From the NCBI RefSeq assembly GCF_026212465.1, contig NC_080051.1, forward strand, positions 19,183,905 to 19,247,904: a stretch of 64,000 nt of DNA. The letters run 5' to 3'. This DNA is from Amaranthus tricolor. Taxonomy: Eukaryota > Streptophyta > Magnoliopsida > Caryophyllales > Amaranthaceae. Positions 53,001-63,500 of the stretch are shown here, piece by piece (positions within the stretch are counted from its first letter, which is position 1; the number at the start of each line of letters is the position of its first letter). The notes beneath the pieces were generated by a model. That model did not search any database. It was not told where the DNA came from and worked only from the letters and a program-made list of their open reading frames with translations. A program made the translations under genes and the position numbers.

Positions 53001-53171
53001 TCACTTTTCTTTAATTTTCTCAGAAGTATAACTCATTTCATCACTTTCATCTTCTTCCTCCTCTTCCATCACCACCTTAGATCTCCTGCTCCTAGTCCTC
53101 AATGCGACACCGCCTTTCAATAATCTGTAAGGAACTGCTCCACCAAACTTAGTGTACCTTAAGATCATATA
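53001..53171 (-). other. possible 3' exon of the hAT 2 transposase gene (acidic tail)
   Basis: Downstream of the transposase stop, a ~55-codon minus-strand frame reads RYTKFGGAVPYRLLKGG, then a basic patch, then VVMEEEEEDESDEMS and a stop at 53003-53001. An acidic C-terminal tail and in-frame openness suggest leftover or spliced coding sequence. A direct repeat containing AGTATAACTCATTTCATCAC (52985 and 53024) lies at its end. No splice junction can be proven. Confidence 0.3.
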
Positions 53172-53292
53172 AAAGTAACAACTTTCAGATACTGAGTATT
53201 ATGATTAAGAGCATGAGATGGAAAAACGACAGAAAGTTATAATAAATAAAATAAAAAAAATATAAATTAATTATAAAATATAAATTGGGCGC

Positions 53293-55116
53293 TCAGATAT
53301 GATAATTTCGCGTTGTCACCAAAATTTCAACATTTTTTGGTAACAAAGAAGATCTCAATTTGTTAAGGATCCGACCACCAACACTAAAAGCAGATTCAGA
53401 TGCAACAGAAGTAATTGGAATGGCTAGAATATCTCTAGCCATTAGTGCGAGTGTTGGATAAGAGGTAGATTGTCCCTTCCAATATTCAAGAACATCAAAA
53501 CCATCATAATCAACAACAAGAGACATGGCCAAATAAGAGTCCACATCACCTCTCGCCGTCCTAGATGCAGAAATACGAGGAAAATCATGACGTAACTTGC
53601 GCATTTGGAACGGACGAGGAGGACCAAGGTTTGACGGAGAGGGTGCAACAGGAGCAGATTGAGTGGTATTCATATAACATTCATATAAAGCAACAAACGC
53701 AGCAAGCACATCATTTACCTTTTGTTCAACCGCAGTAGGTACATGTAGCATAGAATAATAATCACTAAGGAAAGTCATCTTAAAACGTGGATCAAGTAAA
53801 AAGGCAAAAGACAGAACCATAGAATGATCGGACCAATATTTATCAAACATTTCCCACATAGGAGCAGCCATCTTTCTCACAGCATCACTAGGATCTTGGT
53901 GGGAATCAGTCAAAATCTTTTCAATACATATTATGCAAGAAAGGTACAAATTTGCAGTGGGATATTTTGAACCAGAAAAAAGCTTGGTAATCTCATAGAA
54001 TGGCTCAAGAAAATCACAAATATCTTGAAGTGTATCCCACTCATTCTCAGAAATAATATCAACATCAATATCCGTTTCACGAACAAGATATAAATCAATA
54101 GCATCCTTTACCTCAAGAGCCCTATGAATCATGTCATAAGTAGAGTTCCATCTAGTGGAAACATCCAAAACTAATTTACCCTTTGATTGCAAACCTTTAT
54201 CAATTTTAGCTTTCTCAAAATTTGTAAGTCGAAAATCAGAAGAATCAACATATATAACAACCGCACGTAACTTAGTCACGGAATTATCAACAAGTTTCAA
54301 ACCCTTTTTAACAATAAGGTTCAAAATATGAGCACAACACCTTATATGAAAATACTTGCCATCTAAAGGGAGAGGAGAAGAGGAGTGCAAATCACGTTTT
54401 AGTTTTTCAACCATCCTATTATTAGAGGAAGCATTATCAAGTGTGATTGAAAAAACTTTTCTACCTATATTCCAGTCATTCAACAAACCTTTCACAAACA
54501 TGAATATAGATTCACCATCGTGGGGTGGGGGAAAACGGCGAAAATTTAACAAAAGGGAATGCAATTTATAATCATCATCGATGAAATGGGCAGTAAGGGC
54601 AAAATATGAACGCGAAGTACATGCTGTCCATCCATCACAAGTTAAGCATATACGACTCTTACAAGATTGCATATTGTCAAATACTAGTTTTTTGTACTTT
54701 TCATGTTCACCCATTACGCATTTAGTTATCGTATATCTAGACACATCTTTGACATTAGGATTTAACCAACGATGCAATTCTCTAGTTTTAATATGCTCTA
54801 CCATACTCAAACAATATCCATGATATAATATCGAATCAGCAAACTTAAGCACGTAAGTATCATGATCATACACAACATTAGCGTTTGGGTTATTTTTTAT
54901 GAACTCTTTATAACCTTTACAGCCCTCAGTATGACGTTTATAATTAGTTGTACCTGCACTACCTGGTGCTGCCGCCTCATAATCGCAGTATTTACACTTT
55001 ACCGTCCGTACGTCATTGGGGTACGATACATGGTACTGATCCCAAACCGGTGACGTAATTTTTTTATGTTTAACAACTCTTCTTTGTTCGGGGACAGCCA
55101 CAGCAGGGTCAGCCAT
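53293..55116 (-). CDS. hAT transposase (BED finger), intact
   Basis: A single open frame of 607 codons. Residues ~22-66 form a BED zinc finger (W25, C41, C44, H62, C66), the DNA-binding part. The first catalytic Asp is in LTCDGW (D161), the second in ITLDNASSNN (D227), and the Glu in VASESAFSVGG (E574), the RNase H-like DDE triad of hAT enzymes. RWNSTYDMIHRALEV, a DUF4413-type region (LLDPRFKMTF) and the C-terminal dimerisation block (LALMARDILAIPITSVASES) follow the normal family order. It would cut and paste elements with TAGGGCTGTAAA ends in the nucleus. The ATG chosen is the first Met of the frame. A leader with possible introns lies upstream (55117-56330). An acidic frame downstream may be a further exon. 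All key residues are present, so it is a candidate active enzyme. Confidence 0.94.
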   Translation of the reverse strand: MADPAVAVPEQRRVVKHKKITSPVWDQYHVSYPNDVRTVKCKYCDYEAAAPGSAGTTNYKRHTEGCKGYKEFIKNNPNANVVYDHDTYVLKFADSILYHGYCLSMVEHIKTRELHRWLNPNVKDVSRYTITKCVMGEHEKYKKLVFDNMQSCKSRICLTCDGWTACTSRSYFALTAHFIDDDYKLHSLLLNFRRFPPPHDGESIFMFVKGLLNDWNIGRKVFSITLDNASSNNRMVEKLKRDLHSSSPLPLDGKYFHIRCCAHILNLIVKKGLKLVDNSVTKLRAVVIYVDSSDFRLTNFEKAKIDKGLQSKGKLVLDVSTRWNSTYDMIHRALEVKDAIDLYLVRETDIDVDIISENEWDTLQDICDFLEPFYEITKLFSGSKYPTANLYLSCIICIEKILTDSHQDPSDAVRKMAAPMWEMFDKYWSDHSMVLSFAFLLDPRFKMTFLSDYYSMLHVPTAVEQKVNDVLAAFVALYECYMNTTQSAPVAPSPSNLGPPRPFQMRKLRHDFPRISASRTARGDVDSYLAMSLVVDYDGFDVLEYWKGQSTSYPTLALMARDILAIPITSVASESAFSVGGRILNKLRSSLLPKNVEILVTTRNYHI

Positions 55117-56330
55117 ACCTTAAAAAAAAAATAACACCATGGGTTATTTTCAAACAAAAATAAACCCTATATTCAAGCACAAATAGTCAAGGCAGCAAAG
55201 AACACAAAACTGTGCAAATTACAGCAAATTACAGCAAATTTTAACTCTTATCACCTGATTTCTACCAAAAAAAATGAAGCAAAGATTTATAATATCTAAA
55301 TCCTTCTGTTTTCCAAAAACACATATGACAACAGGAATAAGAAAGTAACTAATAGTAGTAATTCAGTTAAACTTTACAAAATATTGCAAGTGTTTCCAAC
55401 GCATCTTCAATTTTATCAACAACTCGAAGAAAATTGAAAACAATACAGAAAATCAATACAGCAACAGCAATAAACCAATAAACCAATACAGAAAATCAGC
55501 AATACAGCAACAGCAATAAACCAATAAACCAATATAGCAAATCAGCAATACAGCAACAGCAATAAACCAATAAACCAATACAGTAGAAGAATTGAAAACA
55601 GAAACAGAATAAGAATTGAAAACGGAACAGAAATCAAAACTTCCTCATTCCTCATTGAAAACAGAACAGTAATCAAAACCAATACAGCAATACTCCAGTA
55701 CCCACAAAGATTAAGTATTTTAACATTAAAAAACAAGAATTGAAAACAGAAATTGATCATTCCTTCAAGATATTGATATTTTCTTCAACAATCAACACAA
55801 TAAAACCACAAAATACATTGAAATCACTACCAAATTAAAGAAAAATTAAAGAAAACCAAAGAAATGGAGTACCTGGAGTCTCGACTGAATTAAATACAAA
55901 AAACCCTAAATCTAACCCTAAACGAACACATTAAACCCAGAAAATTAAATACAAAATCAAATCGAACAAAAAAAAATGGAAGAAGACTAAATCAAATCAA
56001 ATCGAAAATGGAAGAACACAAAATCAAATCGAACAAAGATTTTAAACACAAAAAACAAAGATGAACAGATTTGATAGATATTAAACGAAAATCAATGAAC
56101 TAAACTTGAGGAGTAGAAATACCTAAAACTCTAGGGTGAAGATGAATAGATTTGAAGAAGAAAGCGCTAGGGAGAGAATGGAGGCGAGCCTGTGAGGAGC
56201 TGGAACAAGAAAATGAAATGAAAGAGAAAGAAAGAACGGAAGATGAAAATGAAGTAATGAACTGGCACGGCGCGTGGTACTGGGTATGGGATTGAATTAG
56301 GGTTAGCATGTTTTGGGCTTATCAACGGTT
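55117..56330 (-). promoter_or_regulatory. leader/promoter side of the hAT 2 transposase
   Basis: Minus-strand leader of the transposase. Sequences like GTTTTAG|GTATTTC (about 56120) and ACTCCAG|GTACTCC (about 55872) look like donor sites, so a spliced 5' leader is plausible. No TATA box can be singled out. Confidence 0.3.
55441..55585. repeat. 46-bp minisatellite inside hAT 2, about 3 copies
   Basis: The word CAATACAGCAACAGCAATAA recurs at 55454 and, with small changes, at 55500 and 55546 (period 46). It lies in the transposase leader. Confidence 0.9.
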
Positions 56331-56354
56331 TAGATTAGATCCCTTGATCTAACG

Positions 56355-56363
56355 GTTCATATT

Positions 56364-56399
<36 letters not shown>

Positions 56400-56600
56400 A
56401 TATTAGAGTATGTTTAATCAATGGTTTAGATTAATTGATTTCAAAATGAAGGGTTATGATTTATCATGCCTTTTGCCAAGTTGACAATCCATGTATTGAG
56501 GTTGTGCACCAATGGGATAATCTTATGTGTTTTTTTTTTTTTTACAACTAAATTTTTTTTTAAAATATGAGTAATTCATTGATTTAATGGTTTCTAAATA
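56355..56600. repeat. poly-T tracts in hAT 2
   Basis: A T-run of about 29 bases near 56365-56394 and shorter runs near 56529 and 56551. Minus-strand poly-A-like; origin unclear. Confidence 0.8.
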
Positions 56601-56814
56601 AACTTCTTAATTTTAATAAATAAACCTCTTTCTTTCTTATTTCTAAAATATATATATATATACTTCTAATTATGCAACTATTATTTTATTTGCCAAAAAA
56701 AAACAATGTTATAATGTTATTGGTATTTATATAATTCTATATTGAAATTGAAAAGTCTATAAATTACACCCAAAAAGATAATCGTTAGAATAATTCACGA
56801 GTTGATTTATCAAA

Positions 56815-57520
56815 TAGAAATAATTAACATGATATGATCAAATATATTAATTAATTATAATCGATTTATCAAGTTGAAATAACCAGACCTATGATCAAAC
56901 ATATCAACGTAGATGGATTTACATGTTAACTTGTCATGATTGACTTAGATAGGACGAAATAGAATGAAAAACCAATCAATTAACTTAGATCGCTGGCAGC
57001 TAGATTGATTAGATAGATTGATCACATTAGCTTAAAATAACACACCCATGGGCTAACAAGGGTCAATTCAGATCAATGATGAAGATAGATTATTAAGACA
57101 ATCTAACAAACTCACATTGTGACTGTAATAACATGTTATGATCTATTAATTAACTTAGCTTAGACGAAGTTGATTAGTTGAATATATATATTAAACTCAT
57201 AACTTAACCACATTTATAAAAACTTGATGTGAGGTTTCACCTTCTATCATTCTCAACATTGATAACAACATGATTTATCAAATTGAAAATAATTAACCTG
57301 ATATGATCAAATATATATCAATTATAATCAATTTATCAAGTTGAAATAACCAGACCTATGATCAAATATATTAATTAACTTAAATAGAGTTCGTTTAAAA
57401 TCAAACTTAAAGTTGAAATAGAGTTGATTAGTTGAATTTGATGTCATAAAACTCATAACCTAACGACATCTATAAAACTTGATGTGAGGTTCCACCTTGT
57501 ATATATCATTCCCATCATGG
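56815..57520. repeat. partial internal duplication in hAT 2
   Basis: AGTTGAAATAACCAGACCTA occurs at about 56871 and 57338. GTTGATTAGTTGAAT ... ACTTGATGTGAGGTTxCACCTT occurs at about 57169-57242 and 57423-57496. The two copies have the same order but different spacing, so one has lost ~200 bases. Confidence 0.85.
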
Positions 57521-57599
57521 ATAAACGCATGATCAATGACATTATGAGGCAACACGATGCGATTTTTTACCAAATTGGAACAGAATAATTGGAACATAA

Positions 57600-58095
57600 T
57601 TGAACTGAATTAAATCATGGTTTAAATGAATTGAACTGAACCGATATCAACCAAATTAACCGGAATGTCGGTTTAACTGAATTGAACCGAACCGATACCA
57701 ACCAAAACTGAACTGAACAGAACTGAATCCCGGTTCAACTAAATTGAACTGAACCGATACCGACCAAAACCGACCGATTGTGACCGACCGATTCTGACCC
57801 GCATACCGATTGTGACCGACCGATTACCGATTTTGACCGCCCGGTTATGATCTGTATACCGATTACGACCTGCAAAAAACCGTTTTGGACTGACCGAATG
57901 TGACTTGTTTCCGGTAATGACCGGACCGATAAATACCGGACCCATACCGACCGACACCCGCCAAGGAAAAAAACCGGATTCGACCGGATACCGAATAAAC
58001 CGACCGGTACCGAAAGACTTATACGACCTGCTTTTGACCGACCGTTTTTTACCGAACCTGTTTTTGACCGACCTGTTTCCGACCTTTTAACCCGT
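57600..58095. repeat. subterminal array of hAT 2, high-coordinate side
   Basis: Dense GACCGACCG, ACCGATACCGACC and ACCGAACCTGTTTTTGACC words. Counterpart of 52110-52480. Confidence 0.85.
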
Positions 58096-58116
58096 TTTTA
58101 CAGCCCTAGTAAGGTT

Positions 58117-59864
58117 GTTACATTTACGCCAGCTATGGAAGAATAATGAATCGAGCTGGTATTCAATTTCAATGATTTTTCAAACCAACTGCAAGCATTC
58201 AATTCAATATAATCACTATGCTGCACAGCAACCCATAATACAGTTTGCAGTAAAAACTATAAACAACTCCTTTGAAAGTGTAAATTTAAATAAAATTTTT
58301 CAACAAGGGAAGTGGGGAAAGTTTTAGAATTGATGGTGGACCCTTTATTAAGATACAAAACCAAAACACTATGTAAAAGCTTATAAGCATGCCCAACAGC
58401 TCAAGGAACTGACTTGAGTGTTCGGTGGTCCCCAGACTCAAACTTCATGCTATCTATAGTTGTTTAAAACTGGTCTAACAAAATGGTATTTATCCGACCT
58501 TGTAATCGAACTCGAATTCAACGTGAATTAAAAATTATGCAAAAAATAATGTGGACTCAAGACACGAATTTAGACTGCCCGAAACACATAACGTGAAATC
58601 GACACGATGACCTGAATGAACATCTCTCAGGATCTATAATGTTTGTTACTTGTGTCGACTTGATCATTTAGAGTTGTCTTACAGCAAGAATGATGAAATA
58701 GCAAGGAGAATGAAGCCCCTCACCTGCCAAAGCTAATTAATAGTTAATAGTGGTATTTGGCAAACAATTGATAGTTGATTACAGTTACTGACTTGATCAA
58801 CTGATTTTATTAATTGATGTCACCAGCTATTTTTAAACCCCCTGCTTATGGAGTTTGTTCAAAAAAGCTTATTCGTAATAATAAGTTATTTCAACCAGCT
58901 AGTTTACCAAACATTAGCAACGGTTGGTTTAACCATCCAATTATCTATTTGTATCAAAATAAGACAACATAACCCAATAAGCTATGTTGGCAAAACACCC
59001 CAATGTCTATATGATTTGAACAATTCTAACAACTATTCACAAACAAAAAACCAACCTCTTTAACTAAACTATGGGCGGCAAATAACAAGCATCTAAATGA
59101 CTAAGAATTTTGAAGGCCCAATTTCAAATAATCATCATTGTTGTGCATTGGTGATTACTTATAAGTAATCCTAGTAGTGCTTAACAGAGAACATTCTAAA
59201 ACCTTGCTTAGTTTTTCCCAAAAAGACACATCATTTGACATATCCAGTCCTAACATAAATGAACCATATCAAATTGAACCTTCCAAACATGTTTCCTTTG
59301 ACAAATCACATAAACACCTAATTTAACCTCCAATAATTCACAATCATGTACAACTGTTAACTACAAACAAATCTACAATGGATGGATAAGTGTACTTTAT
59401 TTTTGAATTATAGAACAGATCGAGCAAACGAAATGACTAGGAAATATTCAATCTCGAAACCTTGTCTGAAAAAAATTGTATTTAGTCTAACTTAGACAAG
59501 GCTTAGTTATCGGACGTCGATCAGATGATAAGTGTTCGTTCTTACTCCAACATAACAAGTTGAAAATGAAAATATTCCCCATCAATTATCAACATTTATC
59601 ATGTAATTCACTATAAAACCAAACGTACTTAAGAATAAAATACCATCAAACAAAAATATTTGTCTAAAAAAATTAATTACCCAACTAAAAGTCTTGATTC
59701 CCCTATTTATGTCATCATCATCTTTACATTACACAACAAAAACAACACAATACAACCAAAAATAATGTCTATTTAAAATTAAAAAAACGAAATGTCACCT
59801 AATTTTCCCCCTAAAACATAATTAAACCTAAAATCCCTCCCCCAAAAAAATTTAACCTGGTTAA
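58117..59864. other. intergenic DNA between hAT 2 and the glutaredoxin-like gene
   Basis: No gene seen. A segment near 58740-58990 has GTATTTGGCAAACAA words related to the MITE at 61047, and 58490-58620 weakly resembles 45360-45520. The last part should include the 3' UTR of the minus-strand gene. Confidence 0.4.
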
Positions 59865-60716
59865 TCAGCAGCCGTTGATGGGAGCTAAAATCGGACGGCA
59901 GAGAGTAGGCGACAACGCAGAACAATCAGGACATTTAACCAAACCGTTCTCATTACACATCGAACAAGATCGAAACCCAATTTTTTCCGAGAATTTTTTA
60001 TGGCTGCCGCTACAATCTGAGCAGAGGATAAATCTGTAACCACCACACGTGTCGCACGTGTTGTTCTTCTTTGGAGGTAACCCAGAAACTAGTTTCTTCA
60101 ATTTACCGATTTCATGGAGGTGTATTATCTCTTCCGACCCACCTACATATCTTCCATTAATGAAAACTCTCGGTAATGTAAGCTGCTCATTAAGTTTCAA
60201 CCCGAGTAGTTCTCGGAGCTCCGACATGAATCCCAAATCCATCATTAAATCTCTCTCATCTATCACAACTTGAAACCCATGGAGTATCGACATCACAGCT
60301 CGGCAAGCTTCGAATGTGGGTCGAATTACGCGGAGACTGGTGAGGTATACCACTACTCGAGCCTGGTGAGGCTTGGGGGTTTTGGGAGTTGGGGTTTCGT
60401 CGGGAATAGGGTCGAGTTTTGGTGGGTCGGATCTGGTATGCCATTGACGGAGAAGAGAGTTAACGGTTCGGACCCGGTGGAAAATGGAGCGACGGATGGG
60501 TGTAGGGACAGAAGGGTAACGTTCAAGGGTATTATTGTTAGATGGGGAAGAAGATAAATCGAGGTCAAAATGGTTGTAATCTTGATTGTTGCAGAGATTT
60601 TCAACGTCTTTGAAAGATGAACATCGGAAAATGGCGGGTTGATTTTTGGGTCGAGAAGTAAAGAAAGAGGTGTCGGAAATTTTCGGCGATGATGAAATTG
60701 CCCACGGCCGCCACAT
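59865..60716 (-). CDS. glutaredoxin-like protein with C-terminal CxxC zinc-finger-like domain
   Basis: A single-exon gene of 283 codons, intact. Residues ~1-115 are a variable, Ser/Pro-rich N-terminus (begins MWRPWAIS). Residues ~120-212 are a glutaredoxin fold (ARVVVYLTSLRVIRPTFEAC ... VIDERDL ... LPRVFINGRYVGGSEEI), where LPRVF and GG correspond to the cis-Pro and glutathione-binding parts. Residues 221-265 hold four CxxC pairs (CDTC, CSDC, CSMC, CPDC), probably two zinc sites. This layout fits the plant At5g39865/At3g28850-type family, known to me from memory and of unclear role. The canonical glutaredoxin CxxC/CxxS site is replaced by SLRV; the nearest Cys is C138, so ordinary thiol transfer is doubtful. 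The chosen ATG is the first in frame and the conserved-looking start. No neighbour suggests a pathway. Confidence 0.92.
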   Translation of the reverse strand: MWRPWAISSSPKISDTSFFTSRPKNQPAIFRCSSFKDVENLCNNQDYNHFDLDLSSSPSNNNTLERYPSVPTPIRRSIFHRVRTVNSLLRQWHTRSDPPKLDPIPDETPTPKTPKPHQARVVVYLTSLRVIRPTFEACRAVMSILHGFQVVIDERDLMMDLGFMSELRELLGLKLNEQLTLPRVFINGRYVGGSEEIIHLHEIGKLKKLVSGLPPKKNNTCDTCGGYRFILCSDCSGSHKKFSEKIGFRSCSMCNENGLVKCPDCSALSPTLCRPILAPINGC

Positions 60717-61046
60717 TGACGCCGGAAAATATAGGGGAATTAGCGCATCTGCTGAGGAGGGGATGTAAAAAGAGGAAAAGGATAATTAGGTTTGAAGGTG
60801 GTTAAGTTGGTTGGATTTGAAAGGACTTTTTTTGGATTTTTGGTTTCACTTTTTTGGGTAAATGGATGGGGAGATTAGAGATGGGTGTGTGTAAATTGAT
60901 CTGATGAATAAAAGGGGAAGGACTACGAAGGGTTAAATAAGTAAATGGGAAAATTTTGGAATATGGGTTGATTTCATTTATTTATTTTATTATATTTCTT
61001 AAAATAATTTTATCTAATATTGGAGCGTTGCCAATAAACATATTAT
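60717..61046. promoter_or_regulatory. upstream region of the glutaredoxin-like gene
   Basis: On the minus strand this contains the 5' leader and proximal promoter, CT-rich near 60760-60860. No element is distinctive enough to name. Confidence 0.3.
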
Positions 61047-61307
61047 GGGAGTGTTTGGCAAATTAGGTTATTGAGCAATATTAGCTTATTTTAATGTAAA
61101 TAGAGTGTTGGATGGTAAAATCATCTAATGCTAGTGTTTGGTGAACTAGGAAATAGATTATTGATATGAATAAGTTTTTTTTGAATAAACTGTTCATAGC
61201 AACGGGCACAAAATCAGTTGGTTAAACCAGTTAATAAATCCATGGTCAAATTAGCCACTATAATCTGCTATCAACTATCAGTTATCAGCCGTTTGCCAAA
61301 CACCCTC
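61047..61307. mobile_element. MITE with GAGxGTGTTTGGCAAA ends
   Basis: The left end GGGAGTGTTTGGCAAATTAG and the right end GTTTGCCAAACACCCTC are inverted repeats of about 15 bases. TAT flanks both sides, a possible 3-bp duplication. There is no coding. 3-bp duplications suggest PIF/Harbinger, but TTA/TAA would be usual, so the class is left open. Confidence 0.7.
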
Positions 61308-63079
61308 TATTAGTTGAGAATTGTATTTGCAAATAATAAGTAATATGAGTTCATTATCAACAAATATAAGTCACAGGTAGAGATTATAGATTATTAGAGA
61401 TTAGATAGTAATTAATAGGTAATATTTCCTATTTGAAAATTGGTCATGACCGATTAATTTGATTCTTTAATTAAGATAAAGATATGAAATTGTAATTTGT
61501 TCTCTATGGATTATTTAACGGTATAAGAAGAATTCTGATGGTTCTTTTGAAATGCATAAAGCTAGTCTTATAGCTATATATAGGTATTAGTGTAAGTCAT
61601 TATAGTCTTGTGGTGGAACCAACAACCATTCATATAGTTCTTAGTCTTGCACTACCCAAGAAATGACTCGTTCATCAACTTGACGTCAAAAATATCTTCT
61701 TTAATAGCAATTTTAAGAAATCATCTACATGTATCAACCTTTGAACTTCAAGCTCCCAAAAGTTCCTCACTTTGTCTATCATCTTGACAAATCTTTTTAA
61801 GGACTCATGCAACCTCCTAGCGCTTGGTATAACGGGTTTGTTGATTTTTTTGCCATCATTAACTTCACTCATTGTATATGTGATCATTCTCTATTCATTT
61901 ACAAGAAAGGTTCAATAGTGCATAATACATCTTTTTACTCCTTATTCGTCCTCTCCCACGCATCATGTTGAAGCATATAATGAGCAATAATGCTCGAGAA
62001 AGTATAGAAAGAAGAAACTACTGAAATAAATAACATAGAAGCTGCCGGTCTATGACTGCTCGAACAAGCATAATGAAATTTGAACGAGCAGTCTAACCAC
62101 ATAAACTTTTATTTGTTTCCACATGTTCTGTTTAAGACTGCAATATATACTTGTATTATCTTATGAGAAATTCCCTTAACTTCTCATTAGTTTCCACTTT
62201 AGTTAGTATATATACTCCTTAAAGCCAATTAATTTAAAATGTAACACTACCACTTAAGATTCAATAAGACAAGTCTTTTGTACTGTGACTTTTTATTGGA
62301 TGAGAGAGAGAGAGAGAGCCATATCAAATTAGTGATTTGGGAGAAATTGGGAAATTCAATTGAAAATTTTATCCTCATTTTAGGCCCTTGAGTATTGAGT
62401 GCACATGTGTTGGATTTAATTGTACATTGTAATCAAGAACATAAGGTAATCATCAACAATATTGACTTATAATTGATTGGGTGGATTTTATTGTACAAGA
62501 ATCAATTTGTTAATCTTGGGATTTTCCCACATCCCAAATTTGTCTTTCTTGTTTTTTTCATTTTCTTTATTTTTATTACTTGAAAACTTGAGTTTTTGCT
62601 TTTTCTTTAATAAAATTACTAGATAATATTCATGCGACGTACAGTTTTATTAAATTTTTTTACATATTTGTTTAAGAAAAATAAAAATTTATGGCTTTTG
62701 TTTTAACCATATCAAAATATCCTATACTCATTTAATAAATAACGTTATAAAGATTTTATAAATAAATAAAAGAATATAAAATAAGATATATATAGTTTTC
62801 TAATATATTAAATGATATGACTAAAAAAGTAAAAAATCAATCAATATTGATAATATTATAGTCATAATTAGAAAATAAAAAAAGTCAAAGATATAAACAT
62901 TAGTAAAAAAATACAATGACATCCTCATTGAGTTTTAGAAGAAAATTTTTATTGAAAAAGTGACACGTAAACAATTTAAAAAAGTGATGACATCAGTAGT
63001 ATTTTATTTTGATAATAGTTATAAATAGATTTCTATGTCAAGAAAAATATGCTAAGGAAATTTTAAGTTAAGTAGATTC
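61308..63079. other. AT-rich intergenic DNA, nothing firm recognised
   Basis: A 70-codon minus-strand frame (61887-61675, with RLHESLKRFVKMIDKVRNFW) looks protein-like but I recognise no family. A block with GCTCGAACAAGC / GAACGAGCAG words (62060-62095) may be LTR-derived. No gene is claimed. Confidence 0.4.
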
Positions 63080-63500
63080 GCTCTCACGTAAATCCTACCC
63101 TGCTCCGGTAGATGCCAAACCTAGGTTGCTCAGGGCCTCATTCATATCTCCTTTTGAAGATCCTTCTCTATATTGCAATCTTATCACTGCCATATACCTC
63201 ACGTTCACCTGGCCAAACAATTCTTATGATGTATAACAAGTGTGTTCTTTTTGTGCATAACCCCATGGATTCTCATCATATGTATGCTCTTTGTCGCATA
63301 CTTAGAGACATTTGAGGCACACTACACCACTTCGTATACCCATGTAAAGTAGGCTGGATGCTTGATACTCATCACTTCACTTCATGTTACAGTGCGTTCC
63401 TTGGTGATAACTTATTATCTTGGTCTTTAAACAATTAGCCACATTATCTCATTCTAGTGCCAAATCTAAAAATATAGGTGTTGTTTACATTCCGAGTAAG
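63080..63500 (+). pseudogene. copia reverse transcriptase/RNase H relic
   Basis: In shifting frames the plus strand reads DPSLYCNLITAIYLTFTWP, then FVHNPMDSHHMYALCRILRD, a stop, GTLHHFVYP and AFLGDNLLSWS. These are, in order, the blocks YR.LVGALQYLT.TRP, F.H.P...H..A.KRILRY, GTL.HG and FLGDNL.SW of the RT-RNase H junction in copia elements. Frame shifts and stops make it a relic, unrelated in sequence detail to the intact copia at 36.4 kb. Confidence 0.7.

Larger units (their letters stand above)
52094..58108 (-). mobile_element. hAT transposon 2, apparently autonomous
   Basis: TIRs TAGGGCTGTAAA and TTTACAGCCCTA (allowing one base at the inner edge) are flanked by the perfect 8-base duplication GTAAGGTT (52086-52093 and 58109-58116). 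The 6015-bp element holds an intact transposase on the minus strand. GC-rich subterminal arrays of GACCGATACCGAACCTG words lie at both ends. The element also contains a 46-bp minisatellite and a partial internal duplication. Confidence 0.94.

Noticed and set aside
61675..61887. 70-codon minus-strand frame with protein-like composition
   Set aside because: No family recognised, no start context or splice partner. Left as intergenic.
61966..62215. Possible solo LTR starting TGTTGAAGC with GCTCGAACAAGC words
   Set aside because: Neither a terminal CA with matching duplication nor a second copy was found in the window.
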